A DNA stretch of 64,000 nt from an uncultured Eggerthellaceae bacterium (GCA_937892845.1 CALBGP010000028.1:124001-188000); one strand, 5' to 3'; positions 25,464 through 34,688 are shown, counted from the stretch's first letter. Notes: generated from the sequence alone by a model not told the origin. Made by a program: numbers and translations.

Positions 25464-26630
25464 TCAGACGTAAGATTCTTCGACGGTTATGACGCAGACG
25501 GCGGTGGGGTCGTGCTGGGCCATGAGATCGCAGATGCGGGCTTTGATCTGGGATTCCGGCATGTCGAAGCTATGGGGGCGCACGCAGTCGAAGATGACGT
25601 TGGTGTGTGTGGGTCCGGGCACCAAGCGCACATCATGGACGCTGAGGCGCTCATCGATGCCGGCAACCGCCTCGGCGAGCCAGGTGCGCATTTCTGCCGC
25701 CGATCCGTCAGCGGTGACGATGGGGTCGTAGTGCAGCGATATGAGCAGGTTGTCGTCTTCGAGCAGCGCCTTCTCGATGTTGTCGATGGTGTCATGGCTG
25801 GCAAGGGGATCCATTTCGGCGGGCATTTCCACGTGGGCGCTGGCGAAGACGCGGCCCGGGCCGTAGTCGTGGATGATCAGGTCGTGCATGCCCAAGACGC
25901 CGGGGTAGGACATGATCTTGTTGCGAACATGCTCGACAAGGTCGGGGTCGGGCGCTCTTCCCAGAAGCGGGTCGGTGGCGTCTTTGACCAGGGTGATGCC
26001 GCTGTAGATGATGAAGGCGCTCACGGCAAGGCCGGCCCAGCCGTCAAGGTCGAAATCGGTTGCCGCGGAGATGATGGCGCAGATGAGGACTGCAGCGGTG
26101 GCGATGACGTCGTTGCGCGAATCGGCTGCAGTTGCCAGAAGCGTGGTGGATGAGATGCGCGTGCCTATCTTCTTGTTGAAGACCGCCATCCACAGCTTCA
26201 CGGCTATGGACATGAGCAGGATCCCCACGGCCACGAAGCTGAAATCAGCCGGGTCGGGGTTGGCTATCTTGTCGATGGACGAGCGCAAAAGCTCGATGCC
26301 GATGACCACGATCATGACCGCTACGGCAAGGCCCGAGAGGTACTCGAAGCGACCGTGGCCGTAGGGATGCTCATCGTCTGCGGGACGGCTTGCAAGCTTG
26401 AAGCCCAGCAAGGCGATGATGTTGCTGGAGGCGTCGGAGAGGTTGTTCATGGCGTCTGCCACGATGGATATCGATCCGGTGATCAGGCCTATGGCCGCCT
26501 TCGCCGCTGAAAGCAACGCGTTGCAGAGGATTCCCGTGATGCTTGCAAGTTTTCCGTAGGCGGTGCGGACGGCGGGGTTTCCCACGTCGTCGTGGTTTTT
26601 CACGAAGCGGCGGATAAGCCATTCGTTCAT
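25464..26630 (-). CDS. Cation diffusion facilitator (CDF) metal exporter
   Basis: This 388-residue protein has six membrane helices. The metal-site helices are recognisable as DAMNNLSDASSN in helix 2 and ADSRNDVIATA in helix 5, and HPYGHGRFEYLSGL lies between helices 2 and 3, as in Mn/Fe/Zn exporters of this family. The cytoplasmic C-terminal domain is long (about residues 205-388) and contains the usual HDLIIHDYGPG strand. ATG 26630 is chosen because AAAGGAAG lies eight bases upstream; the open frame further upstream is unsupported. Confidence 0.9.
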   Translation of the reverse strand: MNEWLIRRFVKNHDDVGNPAVRTAYGKLASITGILCNALLSAAKAAIGLITGSISIVADAMNNLSDASSNIIALLGFKLASRPADDEHPYGHGRFEYLSGLAVAVMIVVIGIELLRSSIDKIANPDPADFSFVAVGILLMSIAVKLWMAVFNKKIGTRISSTTLLATAADSRNDVIATAAVLICAIISAATDFDLDGWAGLAVSAFIIYSGITLVKDATDPLLGRAPDPDLVEHVRNKIMSYPGVLGMHDLIIHDYGPGRVFASAHVEMPAEMDPLASHDTIDNIEKALLEDDNLLISLHYDPIVTADGSAAEMRTWLAEAVAGIDERLSVHDVRLVPGPTHTNVIFDCVRPHSFDMPESQIKARICDLMAQHDPTAVCVITVEESYV

Positions 26631-26781
26631 CGGCAGTGCTTCCTTTCGAGATGATTTGTTGCAAACTCCATATTCTAGCCGTTGCTTTGTGTTCTGCACA
26701 GGCGGTTTGCGGCTCGCGTACGCTTTGCCTCAATGGCCGCGTGCCGTTGCCGCTGGACTTTTCGGCGTTTGCATGAATCCG

Positions 26782-26805
26782 AGCACTTTTGCACGCTAAA
26801 GTGCT
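26782..26805. promoter_or_regulatory. Inverted repeat upstream of ilvE
   Basis: AGCACTTT and AAAGTGCT flank an eight-base spacer, 66 bases before the ilvE start. It could be an operator or leader hairpin; no T tract or leader peptide rich in Ile/Leu/Val codons was seen. Confidence 0.35.
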
Positions 26806-26870
26806 TGCAGTACTTTACAATGCCAAATCGCATACTGTCACTCGATTCACATGCACGGAGATGAACCACC

Positions 26871-27908
26871 ATGGAAAAGAAGGATATCGATTGGGGCAAC
26901 CTGGGCTTCGCTTATATGAAGACCGACTACAGCTATGTCTGCAACTACAAAGATGGCGCATGGGAGGAAGGCGGGCTGACGTCTGACCACTCCATTACGC
27001 TCAGCGAATGCGCAGGCATCCTGCATTATTGCCAGGAGTGTTTCGAAGGGCTCAAGGCCTACACCGCAAAGAACGGCGATATTGTCTGCTTCCGCCCCGA
27101 CCTCAACGCCGCGCGTATGGCCGATTCGGCAAAACGCCTGGTCATGCCTGAATTCCCTGAGGAGAAGTTCATTGAGGCCGTCAAGACGGTCGTGTCCGCG
27201 AACGCTGCATGGGTTCCTCCCTACGGCTCCGGGGCCACTCTGTATGTTCGTCCGTTCATGTTCGCGTCGGGTGACGTCATCGGCGTCAAGCCTGCAAATG
27301 AATACCAGTTCCGCATCCTCGTCACGCCGGTCGGCCCGTATTTCAAGGGCGGTGAGCAGGCCATCACCATCACCGTTGCCGATTACGATCGTGCGGCGCC
27401 CCACGGCACCGGCGACATCAAGGCCGGTCTCAATTACGCTATGAGCCTCTATCCGCTTGAGGAGGCCCACAAGAAGGGGTACTCGGAGAATCTCTACCTT
27501 GACTCCGCAACCCGCACCTATGTCGAGGAGACGGGCGGAGCGAACGTGCTGTTCGTCGACAAGGAGGGCACGCTGGTGGTCCCGCAGTCTGCGACGAACT
27601 CCATCCTGCCGTCTGTCACCCGCCGCTCCCTTGTCACGGTTGCGAGGGACATCCTGGGCATGAATGTGGTTGAACGCCCCGTTAAGTTCCAGGAGGTGCT
27701 TGACGATCAATTCGTGGAGTGCGGCCTGTGCGGTACCGCGGCAGTCATCTCTCCCGTGGGCCACATTGAAGCCGAAGGCGTTGACGTGACGTTTTCCGAT
27801 GGCGCGGATTGCGCCGGTCCTGTGATGCGCAAGCTGCGCAAGACCCTCACCGACATCCAGTCCGGCGAGCTTGAGGGGCCCGAGGGCTGGGTCTTCAAGA
27901 TCTGCTAG
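26871..27908 (+). CDS. ilvE: Branched-chain amino acid aminotransferase
   Basis: This 345-residue PLP fold-type IV enzyme interconverts Val, Leu and Ile with their 2-oxo acids using glutamate/2-oxoglutarate. The Schiff-base lysine is Lys184 in GDIKAGLNYAMSL. Other family blocks are CFEGLKAYTAKNGD, LYVRPFMFASGD, EETGGANVLFV and the phosphate-binding GTAAVISPVG. The length is normal for the class II BCAT form. ATG 26871 has a GGAG nine bases upstream. It is flanked by an inverted repeat and followed by a terminator, so it appears monocistronic. Confidence 0.93.
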   Translation: MEKKDIDWGNLGFAYMKTDYSYVCNYKDGAWEEGGLTSDHSITLSECAGILHYCQECFEGLKAYTAKNGDIVCFRPDLNAARMADSAKRLVMPEFPEEKFIEAVKTVVSANAAWVPPYGSGATLYVRPFMFASGDVIGVKPANEYQFRILVTPVGPYFKGGEQAITITVADYDRAAPHGTGDIKAGLNYAMSLYPLEEAHKKGYSENLYLDSATRTYVEETGGANVLFVDKEGTLVVPQSATNSILPSVTRRSLVTVARDILGMNVVERPVKFQEVLDDQFVECGLCGTAAVISPVGHIEAEGVDVTFSDGADCAGPVMRKLRKTLTDIQSGELEGPEGWVFKIC

Positions 27909-28051
27909 TTTCGCCATATTGCTCAGATTCGAGGCTGTCCGCGGAATGCGGGCGGCCTCTTGTGTGATTCGCATCGCGGAATCCTCGAGGCGGTGTTTTG
28001 CGGCATTCGGGCTTCGCCTGGCAGTGCGCAGCGGATCGTTTTCCTGGAAAA

Positions 28052-28087
28052 GAAGAAGGCATCGGGCCATGTCCGATGCCTTCTTTC
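28052..28087. terminator. Bidirectional terminator between ilvE and malic enzyme
   Basis: AAGAAGGCATCGG and its complement flank a seven-base loop, with A/T tracts on both sides. Confidence 0.8.
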
Positions 28088-28111
28088 GTCTCTTCGGTGC
28101 GCAAAGCCCGT

Positions 28112-29284
28112 TTACAGGCGGGCAACTCCGGTCTTTTTTGCGGCGTCGGCCACGGCAGCGGCCACAGCCGGTGCAACGCGTGCATCGAAGGCTCCGGGGA
28201 TGATGTAGTCGGCGCTGCGATGGGCGTCATCGATCAGATCCGCGATGGCGTGGGTGGCGGCGACCATCATGTCGTCGTTGATGTCGCTTGCGCGGACGTC
28301 GAGCGCGCCGCGGAAGATGCCGGGGAATGCCAGCACGTTGTTGATCTGATTGGGGAAGTCCGAACGGCCTGTGGCGGCAACGGCAGCGCCTGCGGCGATG
28401 GCTTCGTCCGGCATGATTTCGGGAACGGGGTTCGCCATGGCGAAGACGATCGGATCCTTCGCCATGGAGCGCACCATGTCCTGCGTCATGACGCCCGGGA
28501 CGGACACTCCCACGAATACGTCCGCGTCGACAACCGCATCGGCGAGCGATCCCCTGAGGCGGCGCGGGTTGGTGAGCGGTGCGATCTCTGCGTGGGCGGG
28601 ACGCAGGTCCGGGTCTCCCTCGCACAGGATGCCGGCGCGGTCCACCATCACGATGTCCTTGACGCCGAGGCGCAGCATCAGCTTCGCGATGGAGGTTCCC
28701 GCGGCGCCAGCGCCCGAGAACACCACGCGTGTGTCGGCCAGCTTGCGGCCGGTGAACTTGCAGGCGTTGATCAGCGCGGCGCAGGTGACCACGGCGGTTC
28801 CGTGCTGGTCGTCATGGAAGACGGGGATGTCGCAGCATTCCTTCAGGCGCGCTTCGATCTCGAAGCAGCGCGGAGCGGCTATGTCTTCGAGGTTGATGCC
28901 CCCGAAGCTGCCTGCAAGCAGGGATACGGTGCGCACGATCTCATCGACGTCCTGCGAGCGGATGCACAAAGGGAAGGCGTCGACATCGGCGAATTCCTTG
29001 AACAGCGCGCACTTTCCCTCCATGACGGGCATGCCGGCCTCTGGGCCGATGTTGCCGAGGCCCAAAACGGCGCTGCCGTCGGTCACGACGGCCACCAGGT
29101 TGCCGCGACGGGTATAGGTGTAGGACAGATCTGCGTCGCGGGCTATTTCAAGGCACGGCTCGGCTACGCCGGGGGTGTATGCCACGGCAAGTTCTTCGGG
29201 CGTGGTGATGGTGGCGCGGCTTATGACCTCGATTTTGCCGCACCACTGCTCATGCGCTTGGAGCGCTTTCTTCTTGGTATCCAT
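28112..29284 (-). CDS. NAD(P)-dependent malic enzyme
   Basis: This 390-residue protein is the short prokaryotic malic enzyme that oxidatively decarboxylates malate to pyruvate. Visible blocks are YTPGVAEPC, VVTDGSAVLGLGNIGPEAGM with the MEGKCALFK substrate lysine region, the metal-site FHDDQHGTA, and the nucleotide-binding SGAGAAGTS. There is no phosphotransacetylase domain. ATG 29284 has AAAGGA upstream. The gene lies 28 bases after acpP in the same direction, so malate-derived pyruvate and reducing power may be produced together with fatty-acid synthesis; this is inference. Confidence 0.92.
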   Translation of the reverse strand: MDTKKKALQAHEQWCGKIEVISRATITTPEELAVAYTPGVAEPCLEIARDADLSYTYTRRGNLVAVVTDGSAVLGLGNIGPEAGMPVMEGKCALFKEFADVDAFPLCIRSQDVDEIVRTVSLLAGSFGGINLEDIAAPRCFEIEARLKECCDIPVFHDDQHGTAVVTCAALINACKFTGRKLADTRVVFSGAGAAGTSIAKLMLRLGVKDIVMVDRAGILCEGDPDLRPAHAEIAPLTNPRRLRGSLADAVVDADVFVGVSVPGVMTQDMVRSMAKDPIVFAMANPVPEIMPDEAIAAGAAVAATGRSDFPNQINNVLAFPGIFRGALDVRASDINDDMMVAATHAIADLIDDAHRSADYIIPGAFDARVAPAVAAAVADAAKKTGVARL

Positions 29285-29312
29285 GTTGCATGCGTTCCTT
29301 TGCGGTGCGGGA

Positions 29313-29537
29313 CTATGCCTGCAGGCTGTCGATGTATCCGACCAGGTCGCCGACGGTGGAAAGGCCTTCAGGCTCGCCGAAGTCGATTTCGCACTTCTCT
29401 TCAAGCTCGCAGATGAGCTGGACCATGTCGAGCGAGTCCACCTCAAGCGAATCGAAGGTTGATTCGTCATTGACCTGGGAAGGGTCGATGTTGAGGTTCT
29501 CTTCGAGCACCTCTTTGATGATGTCGATGGTTGCCAT
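29313..29537 (-). CDS. acpP: Acyl carrier protein
   Basis: A 74-residue acidic four-helix protein with the phosphopantetheine attachment site DSLDMVQL (Ser35). It carries growing acyl chains in fatty-acid synthesis. The start at 29537 follows AAAGGATGCGCC. A 27-bp perfect palindrome overlaps the predicted transcription start. The gene is first in an apparent operon with malic enzyme and has no other fatty-acid genes beside it. Confidence 0.95.
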   Translation of the reverse strand: MATIDIIKEVLEENLNIDPSQVNDESTFDSLEVDSLDMVQLICELEEKCEIDFGEPEGLSTVGDLVGYIDSLQA

Positions 29538-29559
29538 GGCGCATCCTTTCGATCGGTGG

Positions 29560-29586
29560 TATCCGGGTTGATGTTCAACCCGGATA
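29560..29586. promoter_or_regulatory. 27-bp perfect palindrome at the acpP promoter
   Basis: Twelve-base arms (TATCCGGGTTGA and TCAACCCGGATA) flank TGT. On the minus strand it abuts a -10-like TAATAT (29591-29586), so it would overlap the acpP transcription start as an operator or form a hairpin at the mRNA 5' end. Confidence 0.6.
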
Positions 29587-29834
29587 TATTACCGCAGGTT
29601 TGCGTTCGTGGTGCGAATAGCGCCCCGCACCTGCTGTTTGTGTTCGCCTTATGGTCGCAAGCTCCCCAAAATGACGCTGCGGTAACGAAACGATGGTGGC
29701 TGTGTTTCGAATGGGGCGCGCTTGTTCATCTCGCATGCGATGGGATGATAGAGTCTTTGCACGAGAAAACGAGGCATCGTCAGCGGGTTGCCCAAGGGCT
29801 CCCGCCAGAGCGAAGGAGAAGGAGGGTGAATCCC

Positions 29835-31328
29835 ATGTCCGAAAACATCGATCCCCGGGATGTGCAGCCCGCCCAGCCCGTCCAGCCGCAGCAGCCCGTC
29901 CAGCCGCAGCAGCCCGTCCAGCCGCAGGCCCAGGTCCCGGTGAACCCTCAGGTCCAAGCCCAGCAGCAGGCCCAGGCAAATGCCCAGGCTCAGGCAGCGG
30001 CTGCGGAATCCTATCGTCAGCAGGTCTATCAGGCCTATGCCCAGCAGACGCAGCCCCAGCATGTCCAGACCCCTTCCGGTGCGCATGCCGCCAAGCCTTC
30101 GACGGGAAAGACGTTCGTCGCGGGATTTGCCGGCGCGGCGCTGGCCGTCGTGTTGGGATTGGGCGGATTCTTCGGTTTCCAGGCCCTGACCGACGATGCC
30201 GATTCCACGGCGCAGTCTCCGGGCATTTCTGAAGGCACGACGCAGGGATCAACCATCGGAGACATCACGGTGGACGGGGAGGATGCGACGCTTGCCGAGG
30301 CCGTGGCCGCCAAGACCCTGCCCTCCATTGCGTCCATCGATACCTTCCAGCGTCAGACGTCCAGCATGTCCGGTGCGTTCGGCCGTGAGGGCACCGGCAA
30401 AGATTCCGATTCCGCCCTCACGGAGCTTGGCTTGGGTTCCGGCGTCGTGATCAGCGAAGACGGTTACATCATCACCAATTACCACGTGATCGAAGGGGCC
30501 GATGAGGTCCATGCTACGGTCGCCGGCACGGAATATGTCGCCGAAGTGGTGGGAAGCGACCCCTCAAGCGACATCGCCGTGCTCAAAATCGATGCCGAAG
30601 GCCTTGATCCCGTCGACATCGGCAGCTCTTCCGATCTTGAGGTGGGCCAGTGGGTCATGACCTTGGGCAATCCCTTCGGCCTTGAGAATTCGGTGTCCAC
30701 GGGCGTGGTTTCGGCCATGCAGCGCTCTTCGACCATGACCGGCGAAGACGGCTCCACGGTGATCTACCCGAACATGATCCAGACCGATGCGGCCATCAAC
30801 CCCGGTAACTCCGGTGGCGCGCTGGTTGATGCCAACGGAAACCTGATCGGCATCAACACGCTTATCACCTCGTATTCGGGCTCCAGCTCCATGGTTGGCT
30901 TCGCCATCCCCATTGATTACGCAATGGGCATCGTGGACCAGATCATCTCAGGCGAAACGCCCACGCACGCGCAGCTTGGCGTGTCCATGGCAACCTTGAC
31001 GCCTGATGCTGCGGCTTACTACGGCCTGCCGGTCGACTCGGGCGTGCTGGTGGCGAACGTCTACAAGGACACCGCTGCTGACCAGGCCGGTCTTGAGCGC
31101 GGCGACGTGATCGTGTCGTTCGACGGTGAGGCTGTCACCGACGCCTCGGAGCTCATGCTCGATGTGCGCGAGCATGCGGTTGGAGATGAGGTGACTCTTG
31201 AGATCGTAAGGGATGGAAAGCAGCAGACCGTGAGCGTGACGCTGGGCTCCGATGAATCCTCCCAGTCCTCCAACGGATGGGGCTACGGCGAAGGCTCCGG
31301 CTTCGGCAACGGATTCTGGGGCAACTGA
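29835..31328 (+). CDS. HtrA/DegP-type serine protease with PDZ domain
   Basis: This 497-residue membrane-anchored protease starts at ATG 29835 behind GGAGG. The cytoplasmic N-terminus (residues 1-95) is Gln/Pro/Ala-rich, with tandem VQPQQP units. One membrane helix (about 97-120) places the rest outside. The trypsin-like domain has the triad His217 (NYHVIEG), Asp246 (SSDIAVLKID) and Ser326 (GNSGGAL). A single PDZ domain follows (about 378-475, AAYYGLPVDSGVLVANV), ending in a Gly/Ser/Trp-rich tail. It would degrade or refold damaged envelope proteins. The gene stands alone, 298 bases from acpP. Confidence 0.92.
   Translation: MSENIDPRDVQPAQPVQPQQPVQPQQPVQPQAQVPVNPQVQAQQQAQANAQAQAAAAESYRQQVYQAYAQQTQPQHVQTPSGAHAAKPSTGKTFVAGFAGAALAVVLGLGGFFGFQALTDDADSTAQSPGISEGTTQGSTIGDITVDGEDATLAEAVAAKTLPSIASIDTFQRQTSSMSGAFGREGTGKDSDSALTELGLGSGVVISEDGYIITNYHVIEGADEVHATVAGTEYVAEVVGSDPSSDIAVLKIDAEGLDPVDIGSSSDLEVGQWVMTLGNPFGLENSVSTGVVSAMQRSSTMTGEDGSTVIYPNMIQTDAAINPGNSGGALVDANGNLIGINTLITSYSGSSSMVGFAIPIDYAMGIVDQIISGETPTHAQLGVSMATLTPDAAAYYGLPVDSGVLVANVYKDTAADQAGLERGDVIVSFDGEAVTDASELMLDVREHAVGDEVTLEIVRDGKQQTVSVTLGSDESSQSSNGWGYGEGSGFGNGFWGN
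29876..29925 (+). repeat. Short in-frame tandem repeats coding for Gln-Pro-Val units
   Basis: About three copies of a CAGCCCGTCCAGCCG-type unit encode the low-complexity cytoplasmic head of the HtrA protease. Such runs can vary in copy number between strains. Confidence 0.7.
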
Positions 31329-31385
31329 GCGTCTGCGACGTGTAGCTTCAAAGCAGTGACTTTCGGCCAAATGCGCCGAACTTGA

Positions 31386-31422
31386 GAAAAAGGCCGTGCG
31401 ACGATGCGCGGCCTTTTCTTTT
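31386..31422 (+). terminator. Terminator after the HtrA gene
   Basis: AAAAGGCCG and CGGCCTTTT flank an imperfectly paired loop and are followed by CTTTTC, separating the protease from pyrH. Confidence 0.8.
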
Positions 31423-31461
31423 CACGTAAGATGGTTCAGACCGAAATGAAAGGGGTAATCC

Positions 31462-32178
31462 ATGCCTGAAGGATATAAGTACCGTCGCGTGTTGTTGAAG
31501 CTGTCCGGTGAGGCTCTGATGGGCGATGCCGGATATGGCATCGATCCGAAGGTCATCGACGATCTTGCCGAGCAGATCAAAGAAGTTGTCGACGACGGGG
31601 TCCAGGTGGCCATCACCGTCGGCGGCGGCAACATCTTCCGCGGCGTGGCGGGAAGCGCAAACGGCATGGACCGCGCCCAGGCCGACTACATCGGCATGCT
31701 GGCAACCGTCATGAACGCCCTCGCGCTTCAGGACGGTCTGGAGCGCCATGGCGTGCAGTCCCGCGTCCAAAGCGCCATCGAGATGCATCAGGTCGCTGAG
31801 ACCTACATCCGCCTGCGCGCTATCCGCCATATGGAGAAGGGCCGCGTCGTCATCTTCGCGGCGGGCACGGGCAATCCGTATTTCACCACCGATACCACCG
31901 CAGCTCTGCGTGCGTGCGAAATCGATGCCGAGTGCATGATGAAGGCGACCAAGGTTGACGGTATCTACGACAGCGATCCGAAGAAGAATCCCGATGCGAG
32001 GAAATACGACAAGATCAGCTACCTTGAGGTTCTGACCAAGGAGCTCAACGTCATGGACGCTGCGGCAATCTCTCTGTGCAAGGACAACGAGATGCCGCTT
32101 CTGGTCTTCGATCTCACGGTGCCGGGCAACATTCGCCGCGCTTTGCAGGGCGAAGACGTCGGCACGTTGGTGTACTAG
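31462..32178 (+). CDS. pyrH: UMP kinase
   Basis: This 238-residue amino-acid-kinase-fold enzyme phosphorylates UMP to UDP. Motifs include KLSGEALMG (phosphate binding), VGGGNIFRG and TTDTTAALRACEI, with the ATP-site TKVDGIYDSDPKKNP. ATG 31462 follows AAAGGGG. It heads the pyrH-frr-uppS-cdsA cluster, a widely conserved order linking nucleotide, translation and envelope precursor genes. Confidence 0.96.
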   Translation: MPEGYKYRRVLLKLSGEALMGDAGYGIDPKVIDDLAEQIKEVVDDGVQVAITVGGGNIFRGVAGSANGMDRAQADYIGMLATVMNALALQDGLERHGVQSRVQSAIEMHQVAETYIRLRAIRHMEKGRVVIFAAGTGNPYFTTDTTAALRACEIDAECMMKATKVDGIYDSDPKKNPDARKYDKISYLEVLTKELNVMDAAAISLCKDNEMPLLVFDLTVPGNIRRALQGEDVGTLVY

Positions 32179-32223
32179 GCGCGGCAAGGGGAAATGCAAT
32201 CCATACAGTCTGAGGAGGACACG

Positions 32224-32781
32224 ATGATCGACGAGATTATGCTCAATACCGAAGAGGGCATGGAGAAGGCCCTGCACAATCTGCGCGAGGCATTCGTCGG
32301 CGTGCGCACGGGCCGTGCGAACGCGATGGTGCTCGACAAGATCCGCGTTGACTATTACGGCGTGCCCACACCCATCAACCAGATGGCGGCCGTCAAAACG
32401 CCCGACGCCCACATGCTCACCATCGAGCCGTGGGACAAGTCCATGCTGCGTGCCATCGAGGCCGCAATCCTCGCTTCCGACCTTGGCATCACGCCTTCCA
32501 ATGACGGTGCCGTCATCCGCCTGCCGTTCCCCACGCTGACCGAGGAGCGCCGTCGGGAGATGGTCAAACAGTGCAAGACGTATGCCGAGGAAGCGCGTGT
32601 GGCCGTGCGCAATGTGCGCCGCGACGCCAACAGCAAAGTCGAGCACGGCAAGAAGGAAGGCGAAGTGACCGAGGACGATGCGCGCCGTGCCGAGGAGCGC
32701 ATCCAGAAGATCACCGACAAATACATCGCCACGGTCGAGGAGATGTTCAAGAAGAAGGAAGCCGAGGTCATGGAGATCTAG
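32224..32781 (+). CDS. frr: Ribosome recycling factor
   Basis: This 185-residue protein, with EF-G, splits post-termination ribosomes. The hallmark VRTGRANAMVLDKIRVDYYG and LPFPTLTEERRREMVK blocks and the C-terminal helical EERIQKITDKY segment are present. ATG 32224 has GAGGAGGA upstream. It follows pyrH by 45 bases. Confidence 0.96.
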   Translation: MIDEIMLNTEEGMEKALHNLREAFVGVRTGRANAMVLDKIRVDYYGVPTPINQMAAVKTPDAHMLTIEPWDKSMLRAIEAAILASDLGITPSNDGAVIRLPFPTLTEERRREMVKQCKTYAEEARVAVRNVRRDANSKVEHGKKEGEVTEDDARRAEERIQKITDKYIATVEEMFKKKEAEVMEI

Positions 32782-32865
32782 TCTCCGCCACGGCCGCATG
32801 TCAGTGCAGCGGGCGTCCGGGTGTCGGATGCCCGCTTCGTGCACTTGGATTGGATGGAACGACCC

Positions 32866-33648
32866 ATGGACAAATCCCTCAACGAAATCTTCCCCGGCCC
32901 GCCCGAGGGCCTCGATCCCGCGTCGCTTGACCTGTCGCGGATTCCCCAGCATGTTGCCGTCATCATGGACGGAAACGGACGCTGGGCGAAAAAACGTGCG
33001 CTCAACCGCCTCAAGGGCCACAAGGCCGGGATCGGAGCGGTTCGCGAAACCATCAGGTGCGCTTCCGATCTGGGGGTTCGCTACCTGACCATCTACTCGT
33101 TTTCCACGGAGAACTGGAAGAGGCCCGAAGATGAGGTCGTGGGCCTGATGGACCTGTTCGCCAAAACCATGCTTGCCGAAGTAGACGAGCTCCATGAGGA
33201 GCATGTGCGCGTCAAGACCATCGGCGACATCTCGATGCTCCCGCAGGAAACCCGCGATGCCTTCGATGCCGCATGGGAGAAGACCATGGATAACACGGGC
33301 ATGACGCTGCTTGTGGCCGTGAACTACGGATCCCGTCAGGAAATCCTGCGGGCGGTGGAGGCCTGCATGCGCTATGCGGTCATCGAGGGCGAAGAGCACG
33401 GCGAACTGCCGCAGGTGACCGAAGAGCTCTTCGAGCGCGGACTCTATACGGCCGGCATCCCCGACCCTGATCTTGTGATCAGGACCTCGGGTGAGATGCG
33501 CGTGTCCAACTTCCTCTTGTGGCAGATGGCGTATTCGGAGTTCTACTGCACCGACGTGCTGTGGCCCGACTTCAACAGATACGATTTCCTGCGTGCGCTC
33601 CTTGACTTCCAGAGCCGTGACCGCAGGTTCGGCGGGGTGGTCCAGTGA
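32866..33648 (+). CDS. uppS: Undecaprenyl diphosphate synthase
   Basis: This cis-prenyltransferase (260 residues from ATG 32866) builds the C55 lipid carrier for peptidoglycan. Conserved regions are VIMDGNGRWAKKR with the catalytic Asp, YSFSTENWKRP, and RTSGEMRVSNFLLWQ. GTG 32821 and ATG 32854 are in-frame alternatives; 32866 was chosen for length and an upstream GGATGGAA, but the start is not certain. It overlaps cdsA by four bases. Confidence 0.94.
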   Translation: MDKSLNEIFPGPPEGLDPASLDLSRIPQHVAVIMDGNGRWAKKRALNRLKGHKAGIGAVRETIRCASDLGVRYLTIYSFSTENWKRPEDEVVGLMDLFAKTMLAEVDELHEEHVRVKTIGDISMLPQETRDAFDAAWEKTMDNTGMTLLVAVNYGSRQEILRAVEACMRYAVIEGEEHGELPQVTEELFERGLYTAGIPDPDLVIRTSGEMRVSNFLLWQMAYSEFYCTDVLWPDFNRYDFLRALLDFQSRDRRFGGVVQ

Positions 33649-34688
33649 ATGAGATGACGGATAGACCCGACTCGCTTGAGGGTGTGGCGGGCGCAAGCGC
33701 TGCGGCGCGCGATGGCCGCTCGAGCGAGCCTGTGAACGCGGTAGCCCTTGATGAGGCAGCACGTCGGGAGACGAGCGCGCCCTATCATGCCGCCAAGCGC
33801 CGCGCCGCGTCGCGCAAGGATGCGGCAAAGGCCTTCGTTCATGACAAGACGCCCGAAAAGCTCAAGAATCCCACTGACATCCAGGTGAGATTCCGCACGG
33901 GTTTCGTCTATGTCTCCATCTCCTTGATCTGCGCGCTTGCGTGTGAATTCACCACGGTTGCGCTGCTTTGCGTGCTGGCGGGCATCTCGGCGGGCGAGCT
34001 GTTCTACATGTTCCGCAGCGATGCGAAGCTGCCCAATGAGCTCTTGGGGATCATGGCTGCGATAGCGTATCCCATCAGCGTCTGGCTGTTCGGGCTTGAC
34101 GGCGCGCTGCTTGTCACGGGCGGTCTGCTCTTGGCGCTTTTGGTGTGGTACGTGTTCTGGTCAAGGGCCCGTATCGGCGATGTGGGCGTGTCGTTTTTCG
34201 GCGCGGCATATACGGGTCTTCTGCTGTGCGGCCTTGTGGTCGTGCGCATGTCGCTCGATGGGATATGGGGTGGCGTGCTGGTCTGTGCCGTGTTCTGCTC
34301 CGTGTGGGCCAACGATTCCTTCGCCTACCTGGTGGGAAGCAAGCTGGGCAAGCACAAGATGGCCCCGCGCATCTCCCCCAAGAAAAGCTGGGAGGGCTTC
34401 GTGGGCGGCATGCTGGGTTCTGTCGCCGTGTGGCTCTGCATCACGTTTATCCCGGGCGTTGAGATGAGCATCCTCCAGGCTGTGGTGTTCGGCGCGATCG
34501 TGGGATTGTTCGGCGTTTTGGGAGATTTGGCCGAAAGCCGCATCAAGCGCAATTCCGGCGTCAAAGATTCCGGAACCATCATGCCTGGTCACGGCGGCCT
34601 GCTCGATCGATGCGACTCGCTGTTTCTGGCCTCGGTCACCGCGGCGGTTCTGTTGGTCGGCGGCGGATGCATCCCGTTCGTGCTGTAA
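33645..34688 (+). CDS. cdsA: Phosphatidate cytidylyltransferase
   Basis: The protein makes CDP-diacylglycerol for phospholipid synthesis. It begins at GTG 33645 overlapping uppS (GTGA), has a hydrophilic N-terminus of about 75 residues not typical of the family, then about eight membrane helices. The CDS signature is complete near the C-terminus (SRIKRNSGVKDSGTIMPGHG followed by GLLDRCD), and SPKKSWEGFVGG precedes it. ATG 33654 is a possible start. The length of 347 residues exceeds the usual 260-290 because of the N-terminal part. Confidence 0.93.
   Translation: MNEMTDRPDSLEGVAGASAAARDGRSSEPVNAVALDEAARRETSAPYHAAKRRAASRKDAAKAFVHDKTPEKLKNPTDIQVRFRTGFVYVSISLICALACEFTTVALLCVLAGISAGELFYMFRSDAKLPNELLGIMAAIAYPISVWLFGLDGALLVTGGLLLALLVWYVFWSRARIGDVGVSFFGAAYTGLLLCGLVVVRMSLDGIWGGVLVCAVFCSVWANDSFAYLVGSKLGKHKMAPRISPKKSWEGFVGGMLGSVAVWLCITFIPGVEMSILQAVVFGAIVGLFGVLGDLAESRIKRNSGVKDSGTIMPGHGGLLDRCDSLFLASVTAAVLLVGGGCIPFVL

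Noticed and set aside
26690..26870. Leader peptide attenuator before ilvE
   Set aside because: No short frame rich in Ile, Leu or Val codons and no terminator/antiterminator pair were found; only a simple inverted repeat.
29876..29925. Tandem repeats as a CRISPR-like array
   Set aside because: Units are short, contiguous and in frame inside the HtrA coding region, with no spacers.
31348..33828. Very long minus-strand open frame opposite pyrH, frr and uppS
   Set aside because: Three well-known genes on the plus strand explain the DNA; the antisense product has no recognisable domain.
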